From contig NZ_CP142136.1 in assembly GCF_035918255.1 (NCBI RefSeq), positions 558,001 through 622,000 of the forward strand: a DNA stretch of 64,000 bases, read 5' to 3'. Below the pieces are notes generated by a model. That model saw only the letters and a list, made by a program, of their open reading frames with translations. It ran no database searches and was not told the origin of the DNA. Positions within the stretch are counted from its first letter, which is position 1. Every line of letters starts with the position of its first letter. Source of the DNA: Mesomycoplasma ovipneumoniae (lineage in GTDB: Bacteria; Bacillota_I; Bacilli_A; Mycoplasmatales; Metamycoplasmataceae). Below are positions 19,682-33,000 of this stretch, in pieces. A program made the position numbers and the translations under genes.

Positions 19682-22600
19682 TTGAAAAATATTAAACAAA
19701 AAAATTTACTTATTGCATCTTCGGTTATTTTTCTAAGCGCAGTTATTAGTGTTGGAATTGCCGTTCCAATTGGAAAAAATGCCTATTACAAAAATCAATC
19801 TGAACAACTTTTAAAATATTCTGATCAAAAATCAGAAGCAAAATCTTTTGTTTTTAATAGCCAAAATCAGCAAGAAATTTTGCAATCCGTTAGTCAATTA
19901 AATTTAAAAGCACAATTTGCTGATACTCTAACAGCAAAAAACGCAGTTGATCTATATTTTGATAAAACTTATAGTTTTGATCTAAACTCTTTAGTTGATT
20001 TTAAACCTTTAGAAGATAAATTCCCTGGATTTAGTTTTAAATTGCTTGTTCCTAAAGATAAAAAAGATTTAAAAATTGAAAACAATACACTATCTAATTT
20101 AGCAATTAATGTCCAAAATCAGCAACAAAATATTAATTATAACGTTAAATTTGACTTAAAATTTAGCGCTGATGTTAAAAATTCCGAAGTTGACCCTGAT
20201 AATGTAAATGTTGTTCTTGAACTTGTTAATGATGAATTAATTAAAGACAAAACTGCAAGTGAAATTGCAATTTTGTTTAATTCTAAATTTATTCAAAATA
20301 AAAAATCTAGCTCAGATCAACAAGCATTATTAAAAACTATCGCTGAATTTGGGAGTGTATCCTTTTTTAATAAGCAAACAAATGATTTGATTTTGCCTTT
20401 AGCCTTTGATTTAGAACCTAATTTAAAAGATAGCAAACTATTTTTTTCAAAAGTTGATGATGCAACCGGACAAACAAATTTAGATCTTTCTTTAGTTGAA
20501 AAATATTCTAAAAAGAAATCAAAAGTTGCTTTGGAATTCAAAAATTTATCAACTATTAACGAAAGTTATGCTTCTAAATTTGCCCAAATTTTTAAAGATA
20601 ACTACATTTTTAACAATGAAATTGCTAAATTTTTAGCTTCTTCCAATTTAACTCCACTAGATTTAATTTCAAAACCTTTGCCTGATTTAGCAAAAAACCA
20701 ATTAATTTTCAAAGACCACCAACCATCTAGTCTTGATTTTTGATTTAAACAACCTGAATCCCTAAGTCAAGTTGCTCCTGAAACTCCGGCTCCTGATTCT
20801 GCGACTTCTGAAAGTTCAAGTGCTGATTCTATAGCTTCAACTCCTGACTCATCAAGTTCTGATTCTGGAGCTTCTGATGCTTCTGCTTCATCGTCAGCTG
20901 CCCCAGCTGCAGCTCAACCTGTAAGTGTTTCAACTTTAGCTGACAGCCCAAAAACCCCTCAGCAACAAGATGACGCATCATCTGAAAGTGGCGAAGGTAC
21001 TGCTAATAATTCTGAAAATTCAACAACAACTCAACCTACAAACACAGAATCAACTAACGAAGAAGCTTCAAAAACAGAAAGTCAAGAATCTAAAACCGAA
21101 GAAACTCCAAGTCAAGAACCTCCAAAAGTTGAAACTCGCGAAGAAAAATTAAAAAAATCTTTTTCAGAAATTTTACATAATTTCCAAATTTCTGAATTTA
21201 AAATTCAACCAGTAAAAATTGAATTATCCAAAGAAGATCAAGCAGATCCGATTAAAAAGCAAGCAATTCCACTTAGATTAACTCTTAATGGAAATTTTAT
21301 ATCAAGCAAGTCTTTCCCTGGCGGTCTAAATTTTAATTCTAATAATGAATTAGAATATAGTTTTAATTTTAATTATGATATTAGCGATGAAGTCTATAGG
21401 GCTTATTTCCAAAATGCGCTTGATTCGGCTACAAAAACAGAGCAGGGTGGCTCAAGTAGTCTAAAAATTGAAAATTTAGAGTTTGAAATCAAAAGTGATC
21501 AAAAAATATCAGTTTTTGCACAAACCATTGATCAAACAATTGAACATATTAAAAATAAAAAAATTCAACTAACAAATCTAAAGGTAGAAACTAAACAACT
21601 TTTTGACCTTCTTGACTTTGTAGCTCAGACAAAACCTCAACCAATAACAAATACAAATCAATCTACGACTGAAGAGATTCAACCCGTTGAAGTAAAAGTA
21701 GCTTCTGTTGATTCTGTAGATCCTTCTGAACAACAAAAGAGAAAAAGAAGGAAAAAGAAAAAATCCAAAAAACAAACCCCAGTTAAAAAAGTGGCTAACG
21801 AAGTAAAAGCTAATGAAGATGCTCAGAACATTGAACAAGTTCAACAAATTCAGGTTAGAGAAATTTTAAGTCCTGGAAAATTACTCACGCAAGTTTTTGA
21901 CAATCTTCTTGAATCTAATCTTCCAAAAACCACAGCTGTAATTCTTGATTCTAAATTTGAAAAAAATACTTATCAATTATTAATTGGAATTTGGCTTGGA
22001 GATGAAAAATTAAAAGAAATAAAAATTCCAATTGCCAATGTATTAAAAGATAATAAACCTTTTGAATTTTTACAGGATGAAACAAATTTACACTTTTTTA
22101 TTGATGGTCAATCCTTACTACAACAAGTAAACGAAGAACTTAATAGTGATAAAGAAGATCCAAATAAAATTAAAATTTCTTCACTCAAATCAATAGACCA
22201 TCGAAATATTGAGTTTAAAGATTACGATGATAAAAACAATCCTGTTCAAAGTGGTTTTAGAAGTAAAATTAAGCCATACTTTGACAAAACTCAAGACGGA
22301 ATCTTTTTAACTCATGACGGTCTTTTGCTTGATTTTACTTCCGAACAAAGTAAAAATCCGCTAAATAACCCGACATTTGTTATGACTTTTAAGTCAGCTA
22401 CTAATTTTTCAACTGAACTAAATCCTTTTTTCTTGATTCAAGGTTTAAAAGAAAACAAAAGTGATAAAGAACTATCATACGGCGAGAATCAAGATATTGA
22501 TTTTAGTATTAAAATCAGAAGATATGATTATGAACATGAAAAAATTAATAATTTAGAAGTACAAATTGGTGATAAAACCGCTGAAGGTCCGGACAAACCA

Positions 22601-23080
22601 AGAATTAATCACCATACAGCTGATATTGAAAAGGTAAACGAACGTGAGAATCCATCTAGAATCGCGCTAGCAAGAAAAATTGTTGATAGTATTGTTCCTT
22701 CCGAAGAGAATAAATATCTTAAAGTCTCTGACTTTCTAGATAATAAACAGGCAACTAGTTATGTTGTATTTCGTGTTTTAGATTCACCTGAAAACAATAA
22801 AAAACAACTAGAATTTGGTTTTTACTCATCAATGGCAAGGAATCCTTATGAGCCAGTTTTTTATGAGAAAAAAACTGTAACCTTAGAAAATAATTTCAAA
22901 TTTTCAGATTTAAAACACTTTATTTTAGGTAAGTTATCTACAATTAGTTTTGGTAGCGGTTCAACAGGTGCTATTCTTCTCAAATCTGCGGCAATTTTTG
23001 AATCAGTTGAAAATGAGGACAAATCTAAATTAATTGATAAATTATTTATTGACAGATATTTTGATCTTGATGAATCTTAA
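19682..23080 (+). CDS. P102-like adhesin paralogue
   Basis: An 1132-aa protein encoded 27 bp after the P97-like gene, the usual P97-P102 order. The start is TTG 19682 (MKNIKQKNLLIASSVIFL), preceded by GGAAGG; the ATG at 19668 is in another frame. A hydrophobic anchor occupies about 8-30 (no Cys). Region 350-490 is Ser/Thr/Glu/Pro-rich and low in complexity. Near residue 690 a highly basic patch QQKRKRRKKKKSKKQ could bind glycosaminoglycans or be a trypsin-like cleavage site; family members are known to be processed on the cell surface. Exact orthologue not determined. Confidence 0.8.
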
Positions 23081-23088
23081 TTAATTTT

Positions 23089-23335
23089 CCCGAGTTTCCC
23101 AGTTTGATGAGATAATCTTAAAAAGTGTCCGGTTTTGGGCACTTTTTAACTTTTTTGGGAAAAGTTAATTACCTATTTTTTTACTGATTTATTAAGATAT
23201 AAAAGTAGAAATCATACCTATTCAAATTTTTCGAACACTAGGAACACCATCCGATTTTTAAATATCATTCGCTGATTTGAAGTGTTAAATTCAACCCTTT
23301 GTCTTAATTTTGGTCATCAAACTGCCAAACTTAGG
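23089..23335. mobile_element. miniature TIR element (about 247 bp)
   Basis: The left TIR CCCGAGTTTCCCAGTTTGA starts 9 bp after the P102-like stop. The right TIR TCAAACTGCCAAACTTAGG has decayed. There is no coding capacity. It carries an intrinsic terminator (23119-23148) and is the uninterrupted version of the shell broken by IS3 at 12649. No clear direct repeats flank it. Confidence 0.65.
23119..23148 (+). terminator. intrinsic terminator carried by the miniature element, after the P102-like gene
   Basis: AAAAAGTG and CACTTTTT form the arms around TCCGGTTTTGGG. It probably now serves as the terminator of the adhesin operon. Confidence 0.7.
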
Positions 23336-23504
23336 AAAAATAACTATCAAGGCAAAAAAAACTGAATTTTAAATCTAATCACACGAAAGAAAAATCTACT
23401 TATTAATCAAATAAAGTAAACTAAAAAAGCTAAAATTTTAACTTAAAAAGCAAAATTATGAAATATTTAAACTACCTTTTTAGTTAAAACACTGACAAAA
23501 ATCA

Positions 23505-23830
23505 TAAAAAAATACAACTACTATTTAAACTCAATGTAAATAGAAAACTCGTTTTTACTTACATTGAGCCTAAAAAAATATATGAAGTTTTGAAAGAACA
23601 ATAATTAAAAGCCATAAATTTGTAGATATCTAAACGGTCAAATTTATGGCATTCCATCATATCTAAAAACATAATGGAAAATTCGCATTTTCCAATTTTA
23701 TTAGACAAAAAACATAATTAATTCCCCCTTAATTCAATAGCAAAATTTATTAATTATTCTTAGTGAACTTAATTATAACTTAAAATTTTTTTAGACCAAG
23801 CATTTTTTTAAAAATTTTTGTGCGTAGTAA
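23505..23830. repeat. hairpin-rich intergenic repeat, copy 4
   Basis: Same family as 4262-4560 and uninterrupted: CTCAATGTAAA and TTACATTGAG arms (23530-23569), then GCCATAAATTTG/CAAATTTATGGC. The IS256 target in copy 3 is intact here. Confidence 0.7.
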
Positions 23831-23897
23831 TTTTTTGGCTAAAATGTTTAATTACTAAAAATATTTTTTTATTTCTTTTGATTTTAAAGTATTTTAG

Positions 23898-24011
23898 TAT
23901 AATTAAGACATACTATTGAAATATCTAGTAAAGTCTAAATTTTATTTTGGCTATTTATTTTATTTAATTTAAAAAAACAAAGTTGGAGCGATTTCAGACT
24001 TTGTTTTTTGT
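23898..24011 (+). promoter_or_regulatory. possible leader attenuator or small RNA upstream of giant gene 1
   Basis: TATAAT (23898-23903) would start a transcript near 23910. About 65-100 nt on, AAACAAAGT (from about 23977) pairs with ACTTTGTTT (to about 24006) and is followed by Ts: a terminator. AAAGTCT (23930-23936) can instead pair with AGACTTT (23996-24002), which uses the same ACTTT. These are mutually exclusive hairpins of antiterminator/terminator type. No known riboswitch or T-box is recognised. Confidence 0.4.
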
Positions 24012-24078
24012 TTTAATTAAAACAAAAAAACTGGTAAAATTAGAACAAGATCTATATTATATATAAAGAGGAGTAATT

Positions 24079-27000
24079 ATGGCTGAAAATCTAACAAAAA
24101 AAGAGAAAAAATTAATGAAAGCAACCAAAAAACGTGCAATCATACTTTCATTACTTGCCTTTGGTGGTCTTAGTATTGGTTCACTCAGTTTTCTTCCTTT
24201 CCTTTTAAAGTCTTGAAATACACTTCAATATAATATTGTTGATTTTAAACATATTAATCGTGATAATATTGGTTATGAACTTGAATTTGCCCTTAGCGAT
24301 TTAGATTCATATAAACTAAATTATCAAGATTTAAACGTTGACTTTACAGCTGATGAGCAAGGCAATGATGTAATTGCTTCACACAAAGCCGTTTATGATG
24401 AATTTAGTCGAACTTGAAGGCTATCTTCAAATTATAATGGTCTTAGTTTTGGTAAAAGATACTATCTAAAAGTTTATCTTGATGATAAAAAGCAAAAAAG
24501 ATTTTCAGCCAAAAAGGTAATTGCCTTTGGTCAGAATGTTAGCAATTTTGTTGACACTCCGCCAGCAGTTTCAACAATTAATTTTCAAACAAAAACTCCT
24601 TCTAGTGCTTCAGTTTCGCTAAAATTTGCTGATGAGGCTGCCAACCTTGAGGGCAAAAAAGTTGCCTTAGAGTATTATTTTATTCTAAAAAATCAAGCAG
24701 GCAACACTGATCCACTTAGCAGTTCTCAGGAAATTCACACTTCTTATGTAGATTCAGCTACCGTTAAAAACGGAGTGGCTGAATTTAGTCTTGAAAATCT
24801 CCATCCGGGAATGGATTATAAAATTAGTGCAATTCGTTATGTTGATAGTTCTGATTCAAGCAGTGAAATTCCGCTTGTGCCAATGCAAAAAATTGCCCTT
24901 GATCCTTCAATTGACTATGAAAAAGATGCTAATAAAACAGCTTTATTTGAAGCAACAACAGCAAAATATAAACTTATTGCTAGTTCGTTAATTGACCAAA
25001 ATTTAACTTATGACTCAAAAAGACTAACCCTAAATTTTGCAAACTCAGACAAGTTCGCAATTTTGAACAATATTCCAATTAAGTTAAATTATCTTAATCT
25101 CTTAAATGGTCAAAAATTAAGTGCTAGTTCAATTTTTAATGCTAATTTAGCATCTTTTGATCTTTTTGATCTTGAGCCAGGTTCATCTTATCAAATTGAA
25201 AGTATTGAACTTGATTCTGCCCAAATTGAATTTAGTCCCACTTTTGTTAAAAACTTTTATTCTCCAAGCGCAATTGTTGAGTCCAAAATTACTCGCGGAG
25301 CAACTTTTGCAAAAGTAGATCTTAGTGTTGCTTCGGTTGAAAATCTTCAAGGTCAAAAAGCACGTTTGTATCTTGATGATACTTCAATTATCCCTGTTGT
25401 TGGTACTTTTTTAGCTACTTCAGTTCCAAATCAATACAAAATTAGTTTTGAGCCAAAAGGGCTTACTAACGATACAAAATATACTCTTGACAAAGTTGTT
25501 TTTGACTCATTAAGTCCAAATTCAGTTTTTGCTAAAAATAAAGATGCCTATGATTATTTTAGTTTGCCTTGAGTTGCAAGCTTACCTAGTGCATCAGAAA
25601 GTCGTAATTTTATAACTACAATTTCAGACTTAAAAACTTTTATTAAAATTGAGCCAAAAATTCTTGCTTCAAAAGTTGAATATACTTTTGGTTTTGGACT
25701 TGAGTCAACTTATTTAAATGATAAAAGTCTTTATTTATATTATTATAAAAAGAATGATCGTTCAAAAATTTACAAGTCAAAAGTTGCTTTTGCCCAAGGT
25801 TCTGAAATTAAATTTGAACTAAATGAATTTGAAACATCAACAACATATAAACTTGACCGAATCGAAATTGAAGAAAATCCTAATGTTGCCGTTGCAATTA
25901 ATTTTGATCAAAACAAAAAAACACCGCAAGATTTACCTCTTGATGAATTTTTCATTAGATATCATGTTTCAAACATCAGTTTTGAAAATGTTGGCGAAAC
26001 TCAAGCAAGCGCAAAAGTAGAAATTGCTGGTGATTTTAGCGCTTATACAGCTGGAGCTTCAAATTCAAATTTTAAGTCAAAAATAACATTTGGTCAACCA
26101 GGTTTTGCTAATTTAACAAAAACAGTTGACTTAAATCTTGCAAATTTATCAGCACTTAGCGGCGCAACACACACACACACACACACACACACTAACCGAT
26201 GATAAACTTACCATCCATTTTGATCTTGAAAATTTAGATCCTAAAACTGAATACCAAGTTGCAGATGTTGAAATGATCGGAAAAACCGATTTTTTCAGCT
26301 CAGAAGGAATTCTTGATTTAAATGCAAGATTTACAACAAGTTTCCAAAAAGTTAAAATAATTGGTGCAAATTTTGAAAAAATAAGCCAAACAGAAGCTCA
26401 GGCTAGTCTTTATTTTGATCCAAATTTTAATAGATATTTAAATGATAAAAAATTTAATGCTATTTTTACTTCTGAAGATGACCCTAGTGAACAAATAAAA
26501 TCTGTCCCAATTAGTCCAACCTCAGATCAACAAGAATATTCAACCGTTTTGAATAATTCAATTCAGTTCAAACTAGAAAATCTTAAATCTGGTAAAAAAT
26601 ACATTTTTTCTAAACTTGAACCTGCCCCAGAACAAGACTCAATTCTTGAACAACTAGTTTATAAAAATATTGAACTAAATCAAGAAAGTGATAATCTTCC
26701 GTATTTTTACACTACTACTGATATTGCCTCAATTTTAGCCCAGCCAACCCAAGACTCAGCAAAAGTGGTTGTTAATTTTACCACAAAAGACCCAAATTTT
26801 AAATCAAGAACTAATTTATCTAATAAAAGTGCAACTATTTTCCTAAAAAATAATGCAACCGGCGCTTTTGCAAGTGCACAAGCAAATGAAATAAAATTCG
26901 AAAACGGCACAAACAAAGTCGAATTTGATATTAAAAATCTTGATAAATTAAGCCACTATACAATCACAGAAATTCTTGTTGACTCTGAAAAAATAAATTT

Positions 27001-30000
27001 TTCTGAGTCTCTAAAAGAAGAACAAGCCCAAGGGCGAAATTTCTGAACAGTAGCCCAAACTGCCAGCGTAATTAAGGCAATTCAAACCGAGAAAAAACAT
27101 AATAAAATCGGTCTTGAATTATCTTTTGATCCAATTAAAGACACCTTTTTAAAAGGCGATACAATTAAAGTTGTCCTTTTAAATACAGCAAATCAAAAAA
27201 CTATTGAAGCAAGCGCAACTGTTGATCAAAATTTAGTCCTAAAACTAAATTTTGATTCAAACCTTGAAGCAGGTTCGGAGTATTCAATTCAGTCAATTAC
27301 TAACACAACAAAAGACAAAGACATCCAAACTTTAGTTGGCTTTTTACTCGAGAAAAAAGTTGATAATTACAGTCCAAATCTCGAAAAAACAAGTATTGAC
27401 TCTGAAAAATTTTACTCATCTCCTGAGCTAAAATCTTTTGAAGTTACTTCAAACAAAGACGAAACTGTCAAAATTAAACTAACTTTTGCCGATGCCCAAA
27501 AATTACTTTTAGGCCAAGTCTCAGGCCAGCAAAAACAATTAACACTTTTATTAAAAAACACAGCTAGCCAAGCAATTGTAGCTGCCCAGGCAAAAGCTTC
27601 TGAAAAAAATAGTCAAATTGAGGCTGAATTTACTTTTTCTAATCTTGATCGGGCAACAAAATATGAGCTAGTTTCAGTAAATGACTATTCTCGTCCTAAT
27701 TATCAAATTTACAAAGATAACAATAATTTTAAAGACGACAATTCTAAGTCTTTTGTTGTCAATGTTGACAGTATTGAGGTTAAAAATCTTGTTTATTCAG
27801 ATATTAAACAAGATTCAGTTAAGGCCGAAATTTATTTTGACCCAATTAGAGATCCTTATTTAGCTAATAAAGAAATTGAAATCCAAATCCAAAAAGATAA
27901 TGACCCTGTTGCTCAACTCGTTAGCGTTCAAGCTCTTGATTCAGTTCAGAGTGATAATTCTACCAAACAAAAAGTTAGCATCCAAAAACTTGACGACGGG
28001 CGACTCAAAGCTGAAGTTATTTTTAACAATCTAAGCGAGGGTAGTGATTTTAAAATTTCTCTTTTAAGTTTGGCGAATAAGGAAGATGTAAAAACTAATG
28101 ATGTAAATGCTCAAACCGGACCTAAATTTAAAATAGTTAATGACTTTTTAAACCAAGCCCAAGGTCAATCTCGTGCAGCAGAAATTAGTGCTAATTCAAA
28201 CCAAAAAACTTTAAAATTTGCTACCGATGTTGTTGTTTCAAAAATTGAATTTAATCCTGATGGTTCAAATGTTGTTGACAAACAACAATCAGCAAAAATT
28301 AAAATTGAATTTTCTAACTCAAATAATGAAATACTAAAACTAAAAAATGACCAACTTGCAACATTAACTCTAATTAACAAACAAACAGGAAAATTAGTAT
28401 TAGCATCGGCAAGAATTAAAGCTACCGAGTCTAGGGCAGGCCAAGCTCCTCAGACTTCGGCTTCAGTTGAATTTGACTTTAACAACAATTTAGAAAAACT
28501 ATCAAAATACGAAGTTAGTTCAATTTCTGTTGTTCGGCCAAATGGTATTTACTCTATTCCTTTTTCAACAAATATTCAAGAAGAACAAAAATCATTCATT
28601 ACCCAATTAAATACAATTAGTGTTAAAAATATTTCTTATGTTGATGTCTCAAATACATCTGTGGAAATTACAACTTTTTTTGACTCAATTAATGACAATA
28701 TTTTAAATGATCAATTTGAAGCTGAGCTTGAATATGTTCTAAAAACTAAAGACACTGAGCTAAAAAAATCAAGTAAAGTTACTGTTTCTAACAACCAAGC
28801 AATTTTTTCAATTGATGGTCTTGATGAGGCGAGCACATACGAAATTAAAGATTTAAAATTAACAAAAAAGACACAAACTCGTACAACTCGTTCACTTCGG
28901 GCTCGGCGTTCAGTCCCTCAGGTAAGTCAAGTTGCAAACAATATTAGTGTCCAATTTGACAAAGCCGAAGTTGAAGACAAACAAAAAAAACTATTTTCAA
29001 CAAAGTCTTTAATTTCTGAAATTACAATTGACAAAACTTTGCTTGAAGAAAAACTAACAGCGACACAACCCGCTTTAACTCTAGACCAGACTAATTTAAC
29101 CGATACACAAGCTGGAATTGAACTTAAAGTTAAAGATCCAAAACAATTTTTCAAAGACTATAATATTAACGGAACTAAAGCCGCTGATGCAGCTTCAGAT
29201 ATAAAATTAGTTGTAAAATCAAATCGTACTGGCGCGGTTGCCCAAGCAGGAGCCCAAATTACTTTTGATGAGACAAAAAATGAGGCTACTGTTAAATTTT
29301 TATTAGAAGATTTGGAAAAATATACAGTTTATTCAATTGTTGATATTTTTGTAAACGGCGTTCGTCTTGGATTTTTAAATAGTCTAACCGAAGAACAAAA
29401 GAAATTTGCAACAACTGCCCGCGATGTTACTCCTGATTATATTGCACAAACCGAATTTAAACGTCACGGCGCGGTTTTAAGAATGGTTTTTGATATTAAC
29501 AAAAACTGGTTTTTAGTTAATAATAAAGTTAGACTAACATTTAAAAAATTCCAAGATGCAGCTCCGGATGATCCTGATCTTAGTGCTGAGGCAATTGTTG
29601 ACAAAGATGGTCTTGCTGTTTTTCAAATTAAAAAAGATGAAATTGCTGACAAAGTTCCAGTTGGAACACGATTTGAAATTTCTAAATTGGAATTTGATCC
29701 TGAAGTAAATTCAAACCAAAAAATAGTTCAATATTTCCCGCTAAAAACAATAACTCCAACAGATACAACTAGAACACATTCAGCTATTCAAGGTTCAAGT
29801 CTTGTCCCTTTGGCTCGTTCTCGTCGAAGTGTTAGCGTTTTTGATGATTCTCAAGCTTCAGATTCAGCCTCTCCAGGTTCTCCTGACTCTGCAACCTCTC
29901 CAGCCCCTGCTGCTTCCCCTGCTGATTCTCAAGTTGCAACTTTAGCTAATACTAACTTTTTGGATGTAAGAATTTCAACAACTCCACTACAAGATTTAAC

Positions 30001-33000
30001 AACAGCTTCTCTGCCAAGCCAAGGAGTTAAATCCACTTTTGATACAGCCTCATTTATTAGCGCAGTTGAAAAAGTTAATCTTTCAGGAACTAATGCAGAA
30101 CTAAAAATTACCCTAAATTCAACTTTATTATTGGACGTTCAATCACCGACAATTAAATTAAAATATATTGACATCACCGATGGTCAAGAACATATAGCGG
30201 ATTTAATCGGAAATCCAACTCAAAACCAAACAACTTCAGAATATACTTTTAGTGCATCAAATTTAAAAACACTAAATTATTACCAAATTGTTTCAGTTAT
30301 TTACCAAGATGCTCAAGGAGCCCAACAAAGTCTTGCTTTTGATGATCAATTAGTCAAATACGAAGACAAACTATTTCGAACAACTCCAACAAGTTTTAGT
30401 GTCAAAAAAATTGACTCAACTTATAATTCCAAAAACAAAACAGCGAATGTTAAAATTACACTTGATGAACAAGTTGCCCAATATTTAGAAAATTACACCG
30501 TTAAAGTTTCTTACCAACGAATTGACAAAACAAATGCAAATGTAACAACCTCCTCTGTTAACGGAATTATTAATTCTGATTCAACTGTTAGCGTTGTTTT
30601 TGATGATAACTATACTGACTTAAATCAAAAAATCTTAAGTTTTCCAAATGCAAATACAACTTCTAATTCAATTGATCAAGAAACTAATACAATTAGTTCT
30701 GAAATCCAAAATCCAGAAACTACTATTACAAATGAATCAAAAACAATTGATAATTCTAAACTTTTTGAAACTTACAACTACAAAATTACTAAGGTTGAGC
30801 TAATCCAAAAACCAACCCAGACAGGCCAAAGACGTACTCGGCGTGCTTTAACAACCACTGATTTAGTTGACTTTAACAAATCTTTTGCCCAAAGTGCAAC
30901 TTTTGAAACAACCCAGTCTGGGGGCGCTCAAGCCAGCCCAATTAATGAAACACAAATTATTAAAACTATCCCAATTAGTTTGTATGATCAATTAATTTAT
31001 GTTGAAGAAAAAGATAAGTCTTCAGGAATTGATACTAAAATTTATGCTTATTTTGTCTCTTCTGAAGAGCTAAGTGATCAAAATACAGACAAACAAAACT
31101 TTAAGGTTCAATTATATAATAAATCTCTAAAAAAATACGAGTTTATAACAAGAGCTGAATCAATTAAAAAAATATCAGCCCAACAAGATAAGTCACATTT
31201 TTATGTTGTTACTTTTTCAACTAACTTAAATAAAGCTTCGCTTTATAATATTGAGTTTTTTGCTTATAAAGACCAAAAAATAGAACTTTCTGAGTACAAA
31301 AATGCCCGGGTAGAAAAAACTGAATTTACAACTCCAGGTCAAAAAGCTTGACTTACTAATTTCTCTCAAGTTGGCGCTTATCAAGATGAGGCAGCTAATG
31401 TTATTATCCAATTTGACGAAAAAGACGAGTATCTCTGGAGAAACAAACACAAAATTGAACTTGAAATTACCGAAAAAGTAGATACAACACTAAACCAAAT
31501 AGCAGCCGCTGGCGCGGCCGCTGTAGGAGCTCAAGCCCAAACTCCACAAACAAGTAAATTTACATTTATTCCTAGCGGGCCAATTTCGCGGGTAAGAATT
31601 GACAATTCTAGTTCAAAAGGTCAAACAAACGAAGCTAATTTAGCCCCAAATAAGACTTATGAAATTACTAAATTTACAATTAAAGAAGGTGAAAATTCAC
31701 CTCAAGGAATTCAAACTTTAGTTTCAAGTCTTTCTACTTTACAACCTAGTTTAAAAATTAAAACTGTTGATGCGCAAAATACTGTAAATCCAACAACTTT
31801 AGGAACAGGACACATGGAAGTTCCAAAAGTTGATTTAGCTGAGGTAGAAAATTCACCTAAAGATCAAAAAATTCCATTTTTTGAAACAAAAGCACAATTT
31901 AGTTATACAGAAAAAGCTAATTTTATTCAAGACGATGATAAAGATGCAAACGGAAAATCTGCAAATCTCAAATTTAAATTTAACAAACATTTTTTACAAA
32001 TTCCTAATAGTTTTGCAACAATAACAATTGCTCCAACTGCTTCTACTCTTGCTGCTACTAGCACTCCTGCGCCTGCACCTGGTACTGGCGCTTCAAGTTC
32101 TTCTAATACCAATAAAGAAATTAGTTTTACTTCTGATAGTAAATATGATCCAACTACCGGAGAAGTCGAATTTAGACTAACTAATTTAGATAGATTCCAT
32201 ACTTACCAAATTAAAAATTTTGAAATTGGTGGAGTTAAAATTAGCAATCTTGCAACTTTAACTAATTTAGAATTCACTCCTGTTGTCCAAAAAATCTTCT
32301 TATCTGATATTGAAGTCGAAGATCTTCGAACCGGAACAAATGAGGCTCCTGCTAGCCCTCCTACTCCTGCAACCGCCGCTGCCCCAGCAGGAGGGGCGGC
32401 TCCAGCAACAGCGCCAACCCTGCCACAAAAAGAAGATGGTTCAAAAGTTTTTGGAAAAGTAAAACTTTATTTTGATAAAGACGATTCATGACTAAAAGAT
32501 TCTAAATTTGAAGTTACAGTTAAAGACAAAAATAAAGGCACTGAATTAGTTAAAATTAGTAACTTACAAGTAACTGAAGAAACTTCAAAGCTTTCAACAC
32601 CTTATCAAATTGAAATTGACTTAAATAAAAAAGGTCAAAATAGAATTGAACCAGGGCAAAAAATTGCTTTTGAATTTAAAATTCAAGAAGTTAATAAAGA
32701 TATTAATTTAAAATCACAACTTCCAGGAAATATTGTAATTGAAGTTCCTGAAAGACAATATAATTTAGAATATGCTCCTAAATTAGAAAGTGATATTATT
32801 ATCCCGCCTGTTATTGAATCTTTTGTTGTTTCTGAACTCACAGATACTTCCGCTCGACTAAAAATTAAATTAAAAGGTGATCCAGCAAACTTTGAGCGTG
32901 TTGTTAATAATCCAATTGTTTTGTCTATCCAACCAGATCCAAAAAAAGAAACAACCGGCAAAATTCCAATTAGTTTAATTAACCAATCACAAGTTACAAA

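Larger units (their letters stand above)
23336..24078. other. gene-free spacer before the first giant gene
   Basis: No gene seen. 23336-23504 matches the sequence after the inner TIR at 14110 (AAAAATAACTATCAA...). 23505-23830 is hairpin repeat copy 4. 23898-24011 is a promoter plus terminator-like hairpin. A second promoter-like GGTAAAATTAGAAC (about 24034-24047) and AGAGGAG (24067-24073) precede the ATG. Confidence 0.6.

Noticed and set aside
26138-26166. Independent start for the downstream half of giant gene 1
   Set aside because: Only a TTG without a ribosome site lies in frame just before the AC tract; homology-like repeats run across the junction, so it is one gene.
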